Assembly (NCBI RefSeq): GCF_015057185.1 | Contig: NZ_SVEV01000016.1 | Coordinates: 1 to 64,000 of the forward strand | Length of the DNA stretch: 64,000 nucleotides | Direction: 5' to 3' | Source of the DNA: Pseudobutyrivibrio sp. | GTDB lineage: Bacteria > Bacillota > Clostridia > Lachnospirales > Lachnospiraceae | Shown: positions 35,822 to 44,741 of the stretch, piece by piece | Numbering within the stretch: the stretch's first letter is position 1 | Layout: every line of letters begins with the position of its first letter | Position numbers and translations under genes: made by a program | Notes under the pieces: model-generated | Seen by the model: only the letters and a program-made list of their open reading frames with translations | What the model was told of the DNA's origin: nothing | The model's database searches: none

Positions 35822-37357
35822 TTATACGCAGACAACTTCTAAGCCTAAGAACTTGCCTAACATCTTTAATTCTTCTGTGTAGTCACCATATACAAGTGGG
35901 AGATGATTACCGAATTCTAACTGTGCTTCATAGTATTTGCGCTGATCAGCAACACGGTAAACAACATATCCGTTGCAGTTATTTAAATCGTAATCACCAC
36001 CAGCAACGATTTCACCACTACCTACAAATAGCTTCTTGCAGTCTGGAGAAATACGGCATGTTGTAATTCTCTGGCCCTTATCCTTATCGAACTCATAGCG
36101 CATGCATGCACCAAACTTCTGATCATAAGCGAAGTAACGAAGACCAAAGCTTTCCTTGTTGTTATCGATACCCTTTAACTTTCTGTTTGGAGTAGAATGC
36201 TCTGAATGATAAAGGTTAGACTTGTCATCCAAATAATCAATTACCTTTTCGTTGAACATAAGAAGTGGACGAATCTTGCCATCTTCAATAACGATTGGGT
36301 TTGTATTTCCCATGAATGGAGCGTGATTTGAAATTGTTGAAAGGATAAGCATCGTTAATACACCGTCAACATCATACTCACAAGCTGATGGAATACCCTG
36401 CTCGTTTAAAAGTGAATGAGTTAAGCAGAATGTGAATTTCTCCTCATTTAATCTTCTTGTAGAGCATGTATCTGGACATGGTACAGTGAAACCACAGCAG
36501 TCGTGGATATCAAGAAGCTTCTTAACTTCGATATAAGCCATGCACGACTTAACAAGCATTTCTTTGCTAATTGTAGAATCAGCAGCTTCGCCTAAAAGCT
36601 CATCAGCTAATTTTTCAGCTTCCTTGATTTCTTCTTCTGTAATGTTTGGAGTGTTAAGTCTACCAGGAGTTGTATAATTTCCTTCTGCAGGAATTGGCTT
36701 CATGTAATCAATAAGCTCATGAAGGTTTAAAAATCTAAACTGAGTACCAAATTTCTGAGTAGCAGTTTGAAGTGAAACAAATGTATCGTTTGCTGACTTA
36801 GAAGCATTTGAATCGAAACGTACACCAAGAAGAACCTTTGCCTCCTTTAATGCTTTGCGGACTCTAAGAACACGAAGTGTTGTAGTAACTTCCTTCCATG
36901 TAAGTGGTGAGAATGTCTCAATACCACGAGCCTTGATGGCAGCAGTTACAGCTGTTACATCAGAGTAAGTTGTTGGATCCTGAATGATTGGCTTCTTTGT
37001 GCGCTCAGCAAGCTCAATAACTAAATTAGAACGTGCAATACCACCTGAAATCATGAAAACATCAATTTCTCCATTTGGATCAGTTGTCATTTTCTCAAAT
37101 AATTCCTCAGGAATCACCCAATTGTCATAGCATGCAAAAGTAACAGGCTCGAGCATATTTACAGCCTCTAAAGGCATTGCTTTATCAACATTAGCGAAAA
37201 ATTCTTTCTCTAGGTTCTGAGTGAAAATCTTTTCAAATTCAGGCTGGAGTCCATCTCCACCTGCAAAACGACAAGGTCCTTCATAGTAATACTGATGAGA
37301 AAGACCTAAGAAAATTGGCTTAACGTTTAATTTAACGTCTAATCCTCTGCGAATCAT
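35822..37357 (-). CDS. L-fucose/L-arabinose-type sugar isomerase-like protein
   Basis: A 511-residue cytosolic protein related to the L-fucose isomerase family. It opens with MIRRGLDVKLNVKPIFLGLS and contains the CDVFMISGGIARSNLV-like strand, EYDVDGVLTMLIL, GNTNPIVIEDG and HSEHSTPNRKL near the metal/active-site region. GGGAGG lies 9 bases upstream. It is divergent from a PucR-type regulator with a palindrome between them, which suggests substrate-induced expression. The exact sugar is unclear; ketose-aldose interconversion of a deoxy or pentose sugar is the family activity. Confidence 0.8.
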   Translation of the reverse strand: MIRRGLDVKLNVKPIFLGLSHQYYYEGPCRFAGGDGLQPEFEKIFTQNLEKEFFANVDKAMPLEAVNMLEPVTFACYDNWVIPEELFEKMTTDPNGEIDVFMISGGIARSNLVIELAERTKKPIIQDPTTYSDVTAVTAAIKARGIETFSPLTWKEVTTTLRVLRVRKALKEAKVLLGVRFDSNASKSANDTFVSLQTATQKFGTQFRFLNLHELIDYMKPIPAEGNYTTPGRLNTPNITEEEIKEAEKLADELLGEAADSTISKEMLVKSCMAYIEVKKLLDIHDCCGFTVPCPDTCSTRRLNEEKFTFCLTHSLLNEQGIPSACEYDVDGVLTMLILSTISNHAPFMGNTNPIVIEDGKIRPLLMFNEKVIDYLDDKSNLYHSEHSTPNRKLKGIDNNKESFGLRYFAYDQKFGACMRYEFDKDKGQRITTCRISPDCKKLFVGSGEIVAGGDYDLNNCNGYVVYRVADQRKYYEAQLEFGNHLPLVYGDYTEELKMLGKFLGLEVVCV

Positions 37358-37392
37358 AATAAAAACCTCCCTGTGTGTAAAAAAATATTGGT

Positions 37393-37434
37393 CTAATGAA
37401 CCCTTGCTTTTCTTAGAAAAACAAGAACCATTAG
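37393..37434 (-). promoter_or_regulatory. hairpin in the 5' leader of the sugar isomerase gene
   Basis: Nested palindrome in the untranslated region of the minus-strand gene: CTAATG (37393-37398) with CATTAG (37429-37434), and within it CTTGcTTTTCT with AGAAAAaCAAG. It forms a 40-nt hairpin and has no T run, so a control or mRNA-stability role is more likely than termination. Confidence 0.55.
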
Positions 37435-37512
37435 CTTTATTTTATTTTGTGCAAACAGTTATCTCAACGTTGCAAATGCCAAATCATCTTATAGTAAAAT
37501 AGACAAAAGATA

Positions 37513-37560
37513 TGTAGGATTGTAAAATTTATTTGTAATATCCTACAAAAAGACTATAAT
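37513..37560 (+). promoter_or_regulatory. pucR-type gene promoter with palindromic operator
   Basis: TTGTAA (37533-37538), 16 bases, then TATAAT (37555-37560), is a good sigma-A promoter 38 bases before the regulator. TGTAGGAT (37513-37520) and ATCCTACA (37540-37547) are perfect inverted arms 19 bases apart; the right arm sits in the promoter spacer. Autoregulation and control of the divergent isomerase are plausible. Confidence 0.6.
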
Positions 37561-37597
37561 TCTATGTGGGAGATTTTTTACTTGCTTAGGGGGAATA

Positions 37598-39154
37598 ATG
37601 AAAGTTAAATTAAGTATTATTTTGTACAAGTTACAAAAGCGGTATGTAACTTGTATCAGTGAATCTGATAAAGAGGTAAACTCTGCAAATCTGATATCTT
37701 CTGATACCAATTCATTTAATCCAGACATCCTTTATGTAGGAAATTTATCTAGTTATTTAGCATCAGATGCTACTAGCACTGAGGCCTGTTTTTTGTGCGT
37801 GGATGATGTTAATAGATTAGATTTAAAAGAAAACATTATCGATTATCCTAACCTTGTCATATTAGATGAGACAGCGGAGCTTAATGGAGTATTTAATAAT
37901 GTTATTAATACGATTTTAATGGTGGATAATTGGAATAATGCTATGCAAATGGCAATATTTCAAAACAAGGGCTTACAGGATTTAGTGGATTTATCTGAAG
38001 ATATCATTGGTGAGCACATAGATATTTTGGATGAGAATTTTAAATTATTATCCTACACAAAAAATATTTCTACGATTGATCCGCTTACAAATGAGTTAAT
38101 TGAGCGAGGTGCACATTCAAAGGAAGTAATTGAAAAGTTCTACTTTAACAGAATAATAGAAGAGTTTGAGACATCTGAAGATTTAATAATTGTAAATGAA
38201 TCTCCTTTTACTGATTTCAATGTTGTAATAAAGGTTCTTCATATAAATAAATGTCGAGAGCTTTTTGTGGTATTGCTTTTAGACAAACATGAAATTGCCA
38301 AGGGCTATTTAGATTTATTTAGCATATTCTTAGACAATGTTGATAGATATTGCATTAAGGCTTTTTATTCTACGGAAGAATATGGCGATTTATACAATTT
38401 GATTTCAGATTTGCTTGAGGGCTACAAAATTACAAAGGAAGAAGCTGCATCCCGAGCAGCCTTCATTAACTATCCAAACAAGGATGGATTTATTTGTGTA
38501 ACTGTAAAATTTGAGGATGAGACTAACATACTTATAAATCGATTTATAAATATCATTAATAAGAATTTCTATTCTTGTGCAGCATTTGCTCACAAAAATA
38601 GAGTGGTAATAATTTATTTTTGTGACTTTGAAAAGAATAATGCAGACGAAATATGCAAACGATTAAATGGTGTTTTCTTCCCACTGAAATATTACGTCGG
38701 AGTAAGCAATGAATTCGAATATATTTGGGAAGTGCCAATAGCCTATGATCAGACAGCAGCGGTTTTAGAATGTGCAACTAAAATTGATGCAAAGAAGGCA
38801 GCTGGGGACGAGGCACCAGTTTATAAGTTTGAGGATTATTTTATAGAAATATTCTTGTTCAAGGGTGGCATTGGAAAAGATATTTTCAAGAATGCCTTTA
38901 TGTATAAATCCATGAAGCAATTGGAAAATGCAAGCTTAGTCAAGGGCATTGATTTGATTAATTTACTTGATGTTTACTTCAATAATGGATGTAAGGCTAC
39001 AGATACTGGAGTAGTACTTAATATGCATAGAAATTCTGTGCTTTATCACATTTCAAAAATAGAAAAAATGCTGGGAGTTTCCATTGAAGACCCAAAGGTA
39101 TCTCTCAAGCTTAGACTGGCAATAATTGTACACAACACAGGATTTTTAATATAA
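37598..39154 (+). CDS. PucR/CdaR-type transcriptional regulator
   Basis: A 518-residue cytosolic regulator with a long sensory part and a C-terminal PucR-type helix-turn-helix: LLDVYFNNGCKATDTGVVLN and MHRNSVLYHISKIEKMLG (about residues 465-505). The N-terminal domain is rich in Asp/Glu loops without a recognised ligand motif. TAGGGGG precedes the ATG. It is divergent from the sugar isomerase gene and likely controls it. Confidence 0.85.
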   Translation: MKVKLSIILYKLQKRYVTCISESDKEVNSANLISSDTNSFNPDILYVGNLSSYLASDATSTEACFLCVDDVNRLDLKENIIDYPNLVILDETAELNGVFNNVINTILMVDNWNNAMQMAIFQNKGLQDLVDLSEDIIGEHIDILDENFKLLSYTKNISTIDPLTNELIERGAHSKEVIEKFYFNRIIEEFETSEDLIIVNESPFTDFNVVIKVLHINKCRELFVVLLLDKHEIAKGYLDLFSIFLDNVDRYCIKAFYSTEEYGDLYNLISDLLEGYKITKEEAASRAAFINYPNKDGFICVTVKFEDETNILINRFINIINKNFYSCAAFAHKNRVVIIYFCDFEKNNADEICKRLNGVFFPLKYYVGVSNEFEYIWEVPIAYDQTAAVLECATKIDAKKAAGDEAPVYKFEDYFIEIFLFKGGIGKDIFKNAFMYKSMKQLENASLVKGIDLINLLDVYFNNGCKATDTGVVLNMHRNSVLYHISKIEKMLGVSIEDPKVSLKLRLAIIVHNTGFLI

Positions 39155-39175
39155 AGTAGAAGTGAGGTTTTTATT

Positions 39176-40396
39176 TTGCAGGAGAATATTTGGCGAAAGG
39201 ATTTTCCGATACTTGAGACAAAGGTTTATGGAAAGCCTTTAATATATTTAGACAATGGGGCAACATCTCAGATGCCTAGTCAGGTAATAAATCGTATTTA
39301 CGAACATTACCAGAAGGAACATGGAAATATACACAGGGGGATACATTATTTAAGCGAGGAATCCACAAAGGCAGTGGAGGATACTAGAGAGCTGGTTAAA
39401 AATTATATTAATGCTAAAAATGTTGAGAGCATTATTTTCACTCAGAACACCACAGACAGTATCAATATAGTAGCTGCATCCATCGGGTTAGAAAATGATG
39501 GAGGTGGTATAGTTACAACAGAAATGGAGCATCATTCTAATTTTGTTCCATGGCAACAGGCATGCAAGCACAGCGGACGACAGTTTTTCGTGAGTCCTGT
39601 TGTGGATGGAGAGTTGGATATTGATGAATTAGAAAACATTCTAAAAAACAATTCTATTAGACTGGTTGCATGTGCCCATGTATCAAATGTTACAGGCACA
39701 GTTAATCCTATTAAACGAGTAATAGAATTGGCTCATAAATATGGTGCAGAGGTGCTGATTGATGGGGCTCAGGGGATACTGCATCTTCCAGTTGACGTTG
39801 AGGAGCTAGGCTGTGATTATTATTGCTTTTCAGCTCATAAAATGATTGGTCCAACAGGTGTTGGAGTATTATATGGAAAAACTGACTGCCTGGAAAAGCT
39901 TGAGCCTGTTAGATATGGAGGAGGTATGGTTGATGAGGTTTTAGAGGAAAACACGACTTGGGGCAATCTTCCATATCGCTTCGAGGCAGGTACACCTAAT
40001 ATTGGTGGCATAATTGGTCTTGGAGAAGCAATCAAGTATTTGATGGAACATGATGTAGAGCTAATTCGTAAATACGAAGATTATTTATTGAACTACGCAT
40101 ACGAAAAAATAAGCAGTATCGAGCATGTAAAAATACTGGGACATCCTGCCAAAAGGGCAGGAGCAATTTCATTTGTAGTTGATGGTGCTCATCCATATGA
40201 TATTGCTAGCATGCTAGACAAGGCAGGCATAGCAGTTCGCTCTGGTAGTCACTGTGCACAGCCTATACTTCGTACATTTGACGTGACAGCAACAGTTAGA
40301 GTGACACCTAATTTTTACAACACAAGGGAAGAGATAGACTATTTTTGCCAGACCTTGGATAAGGTAATAAATATGCTTAGAAAATATAGTATATAA
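39176..40396 (+). CDS. sufS: SufS-type cysteine desulfurase
   Basis: A 406-residue pyridoxal-phosphate enzyme that removes sulfur from cysteine for iron-sulfur cluster assembly. It opens with ENIWRKDFPILETKVYGKPL and has the PLP lysine in SAHKMIGPTG and the active Cys in VRSGSHCAQP. Start is TTG 39176 with GAGG 8 bases upstream. It is class II (SufS-like) and would work with the SufE encoded on the far side of the isomerase. Confidence 0.94.
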   Translation: MQENIWRKDFPILETKVYGKPLIYLDNGATSQMPSQVINRIYEHYQKEHGNIHRGIHYLSEESTKAVEDTRELVKNYINAKNVESIIFTQNTTDSINIVAASIGLENDGGGIVTTEMEHHSNFVPWQQACKHSGRQFFVSPVVDGELDIDELENILKNNSIRLVACAHVSNVTGTVNPIKRVIELAHKYGAEVLIDGAQGILHLPVDVEELGCDYYCFSAHKMIGPTGVGVLYGKTDCLEKLEPVRYGGGMVDEVLEENTTWGNLPYRFEAGTPNIGGIIGLGEAIKYLMEHDVELIRKYEDYLLNYAYEKISSIEHVKILGHPAKRAGAISFVVDGAHPYDIASMLDKAGIAVRSGSHCAQPILRTFDVTATVRVTPNFYNTREEIDYFCQTLDKVINMLRKYSI

Positions 40397-40519
40397 GAAT
40401 TAGTTAAATAGCATTTTACTTTAGCAGTGTAAAGTGATAAAATCTTCATTAAATAAAAGGGCTTAATCCAATGAATTTGGATATGGAGCTAGCAAAAAAT
40501 ATTTTAGGGAGATTTTTAT

Positions 40520-41791
40520 ATGAAACTTGTAAAAGCGTACAATAGTGTAAGTCTTATTGTAAGAATCCTAATCGGATTAGTTATTGGTGCGATACTTGGA
40601 TTAGCATTTAACAATCTATCATTTGTATCATTACTTGGTACAGTTTTTGTAGGAGCACTAAAGGCTGTTGCACCAGTGCTTGTATTTGTACTTGTAACAT
40701 CGGCATTAGCTCAGGGCAATGACAAACTGGATAGAAGATTTGTAACTGTTATTTTCCTCTATATGGTGAGTACATTTCTTGCATCAGTTGTAGCTGTAGT
40801 AGGTAGCTTCCTTTTTCCACAGACAATCATGCTTAGCCAGGCTGCAGAAGCAGATGTTGTTCCTACAGGAGTTGGAGAGGTGCTTTCAAATCTTTTAGTT
40901 GCCATGGTTGCAAATCCAGTAGGTGCAATTGTGGAGGGCAGATATATAGGTATCCTTTTCTGGGCTGTTGTGTTAGGTATTGCTGCTAAGCGTGTAGCCA
41001 GTGATACTACTAAAAAGGTCATGGAAGATTTTGCAAATATGGTTTCTACAGCCGTTAGATGGATTATCAATCTTGCTCCATTTGGAATTATGGGACTCGT
41101 ATATGAAAACGTATCTACAAATGGACTTGCTATTTTCACAGACTATGGAAAGCTTTTAGCACTCCTTGTAGGCTGCATGTTGACAGTTGCTTTAATTATT
41201 GATCCATTACTTGCAGCAATTGTTCTTAGAACAAACCCATACCCACTTGTATTCAGATGTCTCAAGGAATCAGGCGTTACAGCGTTCTTTACACGAAGCT
41301 CAGCTGCTAACATTCCTGTAAACATGGAGCTTTGCGAGGACCTTGGAATGGATAGAGAAATGTATGCTGTATCAATTCCTCTTGGTGCTACAATCAATAT
41401 GGATGGCGCTGCCATTACAATTGCAGTTATGTCACTTGCAGCAGCCAATACAGTAGGCATCCATGTTTCCTTTGCAACAGCGCTGATTCTTGCATTTATT
41501 GCTACATTAGCAGCATGCGGTGCATCAGGTGTTGCCGGAGGCTCCCTCCTTTTAATACCAATGGCATGCTCCCTCTTTGGAGTTAACGCAGATGTAGCAA
41601 TGCAGGTCGTAGCAGTAGGCTTCATAATCGGAGTAGTTCAGGATTCTGTCGAAACAGCCCTTAACTCCTCAGGAGACGTAATGTTTGCAGCAACTGCCGA
41701 ATATTCTCAGTGGAAGCGTCAGGGCAAATCCCTTCCAACCTTCCTTGGTGGAACGACAAAAGTGGGCCTTTCTCACGACTCAAACAAATAA
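40520..41791 (+). CDS. sstT: sodium:serine/threonine symporter SstT
   Basis: A 423-residue membrane symporter of the dicarboxylate/amino-acid:cation family, recognisable as SstT from KAYNSVSLIVRILIGLVIG, FTRSSAANIPVNMELC and GATINMDGAAITIAVMSLAA (the transport hairpin). It takes up serine and threonine with Na+. GGGAGA precedes the ATG. Its stop codon is only 3 bases before the long palindrome, so its transcript may run into that structure. Confidence 0.94.
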   Translation: MKLVKAYNSVSLIVRILIGLVIGAILGLAFNNLSFVSLLGTVFVGALKAVAPVLVFVLVTSALAQGNDKLDRRFVTVIFLYMVSTFLASVVAVVGSFLFPQTIMLSQAAEADVVPTGVGEVLSNLLVAMVANPVGAIVEGRYIGILFWAVVLGIAAKRVASDTTKKVMEDFANMVSTAVRWIINLAPFGIMGLVYENVSTNGLAIFTDYGKLLALLVGCMLTVALIIDPLLAAIVLRTNPYPLVFRCLKESGVTAFFTRSSAANIPVNMELCEDLGMDREMYAVSIPLGATINMDGAAITIAVMSLAAANTVGIHVSFATALILAFIATLAACGASGVAGGSLLLIPMACSLFGVNADVAMQVVAVGFIIGVVQDSVETALNSSGDVMFAATAEYSQWKRQGKSLPTFLGGTTKVGLSHDSNK

Positions 41792-41794
41792 GTG

Positions 41795-42426
41795 TCCCAC
41801 CCCAGTGCTTGCAGGGAGGTTATTTACCACTGGCCCCGCCTAGGGACACCTGCCCGCCCCCCTGGTGGAAAAACAATTTCGCGAATATTCTTAGTTTTCC
41901 AATATGCAAAAGGGAGCATCCCGCATGTGTCTTTCTATGGATGAACTATTTTGAAAAATGTATTTTTGTTTGGCGGACATATTAGTTTGTTTAAATTGGT
42001 ACAACTCAGGTCTCAAGGGGAAATTGGGCTCATATTACGTTCACCAAGAAAAATCACAAAGCTGGATTATCATATATTGGCACCGTGCTTTATACGACAT
42101 CGTGTCGCGTGTCGCACTTGCGCCGCCGTCCTAGCGGCGCATGCCAATATATTGATAATCCTGCTTTTATTTTTCTAGGTTCACTTAAAAATCGCCCAAT
42201 TCCCCCTGAGCCTGAGTTGTACTAATTTTTTATTTTGTGTCCACCCATAAAATACCTTTTTCAAAATTGTCCAGACATGAGAAAGACACATGCTAATAAA
42301 AGATGCGAGTCTTTGCATATATGGAAAACAGAATATTCTTGCGAAGTTTTCCACCAGGGGGGGGCGGGCAGGCGTGCCTAATCGGGGCCGGTGGTGCATT
42401 GAAGGGGTGCAAGCACTGGGGCGGGA
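41795..42426. repeat. long imperfect palindrome of about 630 bp
   Basis: Left arm 41795 to about 42090 and right arm about 42142 to 42426 are reverse complements with many matching blocks, for example CCCAGTGCTTGCA, CCTGCCCGCCCCCCTGGTGG, CATGTGTCTTTCT, TTTTGAAAAA, GTACAACTCAG, GGGG-AATTGGGC and GATTATCA-ATATTGGCA. The centre holds two small hairpins, CGACAtcgTGTCG and GCGCCGC/GCGGCGC (about 42120-42141). No transposase or plausible gene is inside; short ORFs in the arms have no ribosome sites. Parts are much more GC-rich than the surroundings. It could be a decayed MITE-like element, an inverted duplication or a large folded RNA. Confidence 0.85.
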
Positions 42427-42516
42427 CGGAAATTGTACAAAAGGTCGTGAAAATGGTACACTTATTTTGTCGTTTTGCGACGTTTATTTTTTGTACAGTT
42501 TTGAAAGGAACGATGG

Positions 42517-43452
42517 ATGAAAGTAGTTTTTATGGGTACACCGGATTTTGCGGTGGAGACTTTAAAGGCAATATATGATGCAGGACATGAGATTGTGTTG
42601 GTGGTTAGCCAGCCTGACAAACCAAAGGGACGTAGTGGCAAGCTACAGATGACTCCTGTTAAGGAGTGGGCAGTGGAGCATGAGCTTCCAGTTTATCAGC
42701 CTGTAAAAATTAGGGCAGAGGAATCAGTTGAATATTTAAAGCAGTATGAGGCAGATGTTTTTGTTGTGGCTGCTTTTGGACAGATTTTGCCAAAGGTTAT
42801 TCTTGATATGCCAAGATTGGGATGTGTAAATGTGCATGGTTCGCTTCTTCCTAAGTATCGTGGTGCGGCTCCTATTCAGTGGGCGGTTATCAATGGTGAA
42901 AAGGTTTCTGGCAATACTACAATGCTGATGGGACCTGGACTTGATGATGGCGATATGCTTCTTAAATCTGAGATAGAGCTAGCTGCAGACGAGACTGGTG
43001 GTAGTCTTTTTGATAAGTTGGCATTGGATGGCGGACAGCTTGCTGTCAGAACAATAGAGGCTTTGGATAGAGGTGAGATTACACCAATTCCTCAGGATGA
43101 GTCTCAGGCTACACATGTAGGTATGATTAGCAAGGATATGGGAAATATCGATTGGAATAAGCCAGCGGTGGAGATTGAGAGACTCATTCGTGGACTTGAT
43201 CCATGGCCATCTGCTTTTACATTTGTGGATGGAAAACAGCTTAAAATTTGGAAGGCAACTGTAGTTGATAAGGCTGGCCAGCCGGGCACTGTCATTGATG
43301 TTGATAAAAACGTATTTACGGTAGCTTGTGGGGATAAGGCTCTTGAAATTAATGAGCTTCAGCTCGAGGGCAAAAAGCGTATGGCCACAGGGGATTTCCT
43401 TAGAGGCTATAGCTTAAAAAAGGGCACAGCCTTTGCCACAAGCAAGAATTAA
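42517..43452 (+). CDS. fmt: methionyl-tRNA formyltransferase
   Basis: Formylates initiator Met-tRNA for translation initiation. The 311-residue protein begins MKVVFMGTPDFAVETLKAI and has the formyl-THF motif NVHGSLLPKYRGAAPIQWA, with an OB-like C-terminal domain. GAAAGGA precedes the ATG. It begins the conserved fmt-rsmB-rlmN-prpC-prkC-rsgA-rpe-thiN order; def and priA, which usually precede fmt, are absent here, replaced by the palindrome and sstT. Confidence 0.97.
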   Translation: MKVVFMGTPDFAVETLKAIYDAGHEIVLVVSQPDKPKGRSGKLQMTPVKEWAVEHELPVYQPVKIRAEESVEYLKQYEADVFVVAAFGQILPKVILDMPRLGCVNVHGSLLPKYRGAAPIQWAVINGEKVSGNTTMLMGPGLDDGDMLLKSEIELAADETGGSLFDKLALDGGQLAVRTIEALDRGEITPIPQDESQATHVGMISKDMGNIDWNKPAVEIERLIRGLDPWPSAFTFVDGKQLKIWKATVVDKAGQPGTVIDVDKNVFTVACGDKALEINELQLEGKKRMATGDFLRGYSLKKGTAFATSKN

Positions 43453-43469
43453 AATTGATGAGGTATTAA

Positions 43470-44741
43470 ATGGCAAGTATTAATATCAGAGAAATTGCTG
43501 GAGATACATTAGTTGAGATTTTAGAACACGGTCAGTTTTCTCATATCTATTTAAAAGCGGTGTTGGATAAATATGTTTATCTTGAGAAAAATGAACGTGC
43601 ATTTATTACTCGTCTTGTAAATGGAGTTGTCGAGCGCAAATTAGAATTGGATTATATTATCGACAATTATTCAAAAACAAAAGTAAAGAAAATGAAGCCT
43701 CTCATTCGCACAATGATGCGAATGGGTGTGTTTGAAATATATTACATGGATGGCGTGCCAGAATCTGCTACCTGTAATGAATATGTTAAGCTGGCAAAGA
43801 AACGTGGCTTTGCAGGATTGTCAGGATTCGTAAATGGTGTTTTAAGACATGTGGCTCGTTCAAAGGGCGAGATTGCTATAAATGATATTTCGGTAAAGTA
43901 TTCATTGCCACAGTGGATTGTTGATAAATGGACTGAGGAATATGGCAAGGAGCAGACAGAAAATATTGCTGCTGGCTTTTTTGAGCATCAGGATTTATGT
44001 GTTAGGGTTAATTTGGCTCAAATCACTAGAGATGAATTGAAAGCTAAATTAGAGAAGCAGGGCATTACAGTTCGTATATGCGATAATTTGCCTTCTGCTA
44101 TGTATTTGTCAGGCTATGATTCATTGGCTGCAATTCCAGAGTTTGGTCAGGGCTTGTTTTATGTTCAGGATTATTCTTCACAGCTTGTGGCTCATATGGC
44201 CCAGGTGAAGGATACAGATTCAATAATAGATGTTTGCGCAGCTCCTGGAGGAAAGGCTTTGCATTTTGCAGAGCTTGCAAGTAAAGGGCAGGTTGTTGCT
44301 AGAGATTTAACAGCTGCCAAGGTTGCACTTATCAATGAAAATATTAAGAGAACTGGAGCCACAAATATTCAGTCTCAGCAGTGGGATGCTACAGAATTTG
44401 ACGAATCGGCAGCTTTGAAATACGATATTGTGGTTGCTGATTTACCATGCTCTGGACTTGGAATTATCAGGAAAAAACCAGATATAAAATATAATCAGAC
44501 AGAGGAATCATTGGCAGAGCTTGTGGATTTGCAGAAGCAAATTCTTGATAATGTTTGTCAATATGTAAAGGTTGGTGGAAAACTTTGCTATAGTACATGT
44601 ACCATCAACAAAAATGAAAATGAAAATCAGGTAACAAACTTTTTAGCGTCACATAAGGATTTTACAATAGAAGAGCAAATGCAGCTTTTCCCTGATGTTG
44701 ACCATGATGGATTTTATATATGTGTAATGAAAAAGAATTAA
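43470..44741 (+). CDS. rsmB: 16S rRNA cytosine-C5 methyltransferase RsmB
   Basis: A 423-residue enzyme methylating C967 of 16S rRNA. An N-terminal NusB-like domain (RALVNGVVERKLELDYII-type, here FITRLVNGVVERKLE) is followed by the methyltransferase domain with VCAAPGGKALHFAEL (SAM site), DLPCSGLG and the second Cys in YSTCTINKNENE. GAGG precedes the ATG. Its end overlaps rlmN by 22 bases. Confidence 0.96.
   Translation: MASINIREIAGDTLVEILEHGQFSHIYLKAVLDKYVYLEKNERAFITRLVNGVVERKLELDYIIDNYSKTKVKKMKPLIRTMMRMGVFEIYYMDGVPESATCNEYVKLAKKRGFAGLSGFVNGVLRHVARSKGEIAINDISVKYSLPQWIVDKWTEEYGKEQTENIAAGFFEHQDLCVRVNLAQITRDELKAKLEKQGITVRICDNLPSAMYLSGYDSLAAIPEFGQGLFYVQDYSSQLVAHMAQVKDTDSIIDVCAAPGGKALHFAELASKGQVVARDLTAAKVALINENIKRTGATNIQSQQWDATEFDESAALKYDIVVADLPCSGLGIIRKKPDIKYNQTEESLAELVDLQKQILDNVCQYVKVGGKLCYSTCTINKNENENQVTNFLASHKDFTIEEQMQLFPDVDHDGFYICVMKKN

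Noticed and set aside
41710-42578. Small ORFs within and around the palindrome
   Set aside because: No ribosome sites, broken similarity between arms, and codon patterns unlike the neighbours.
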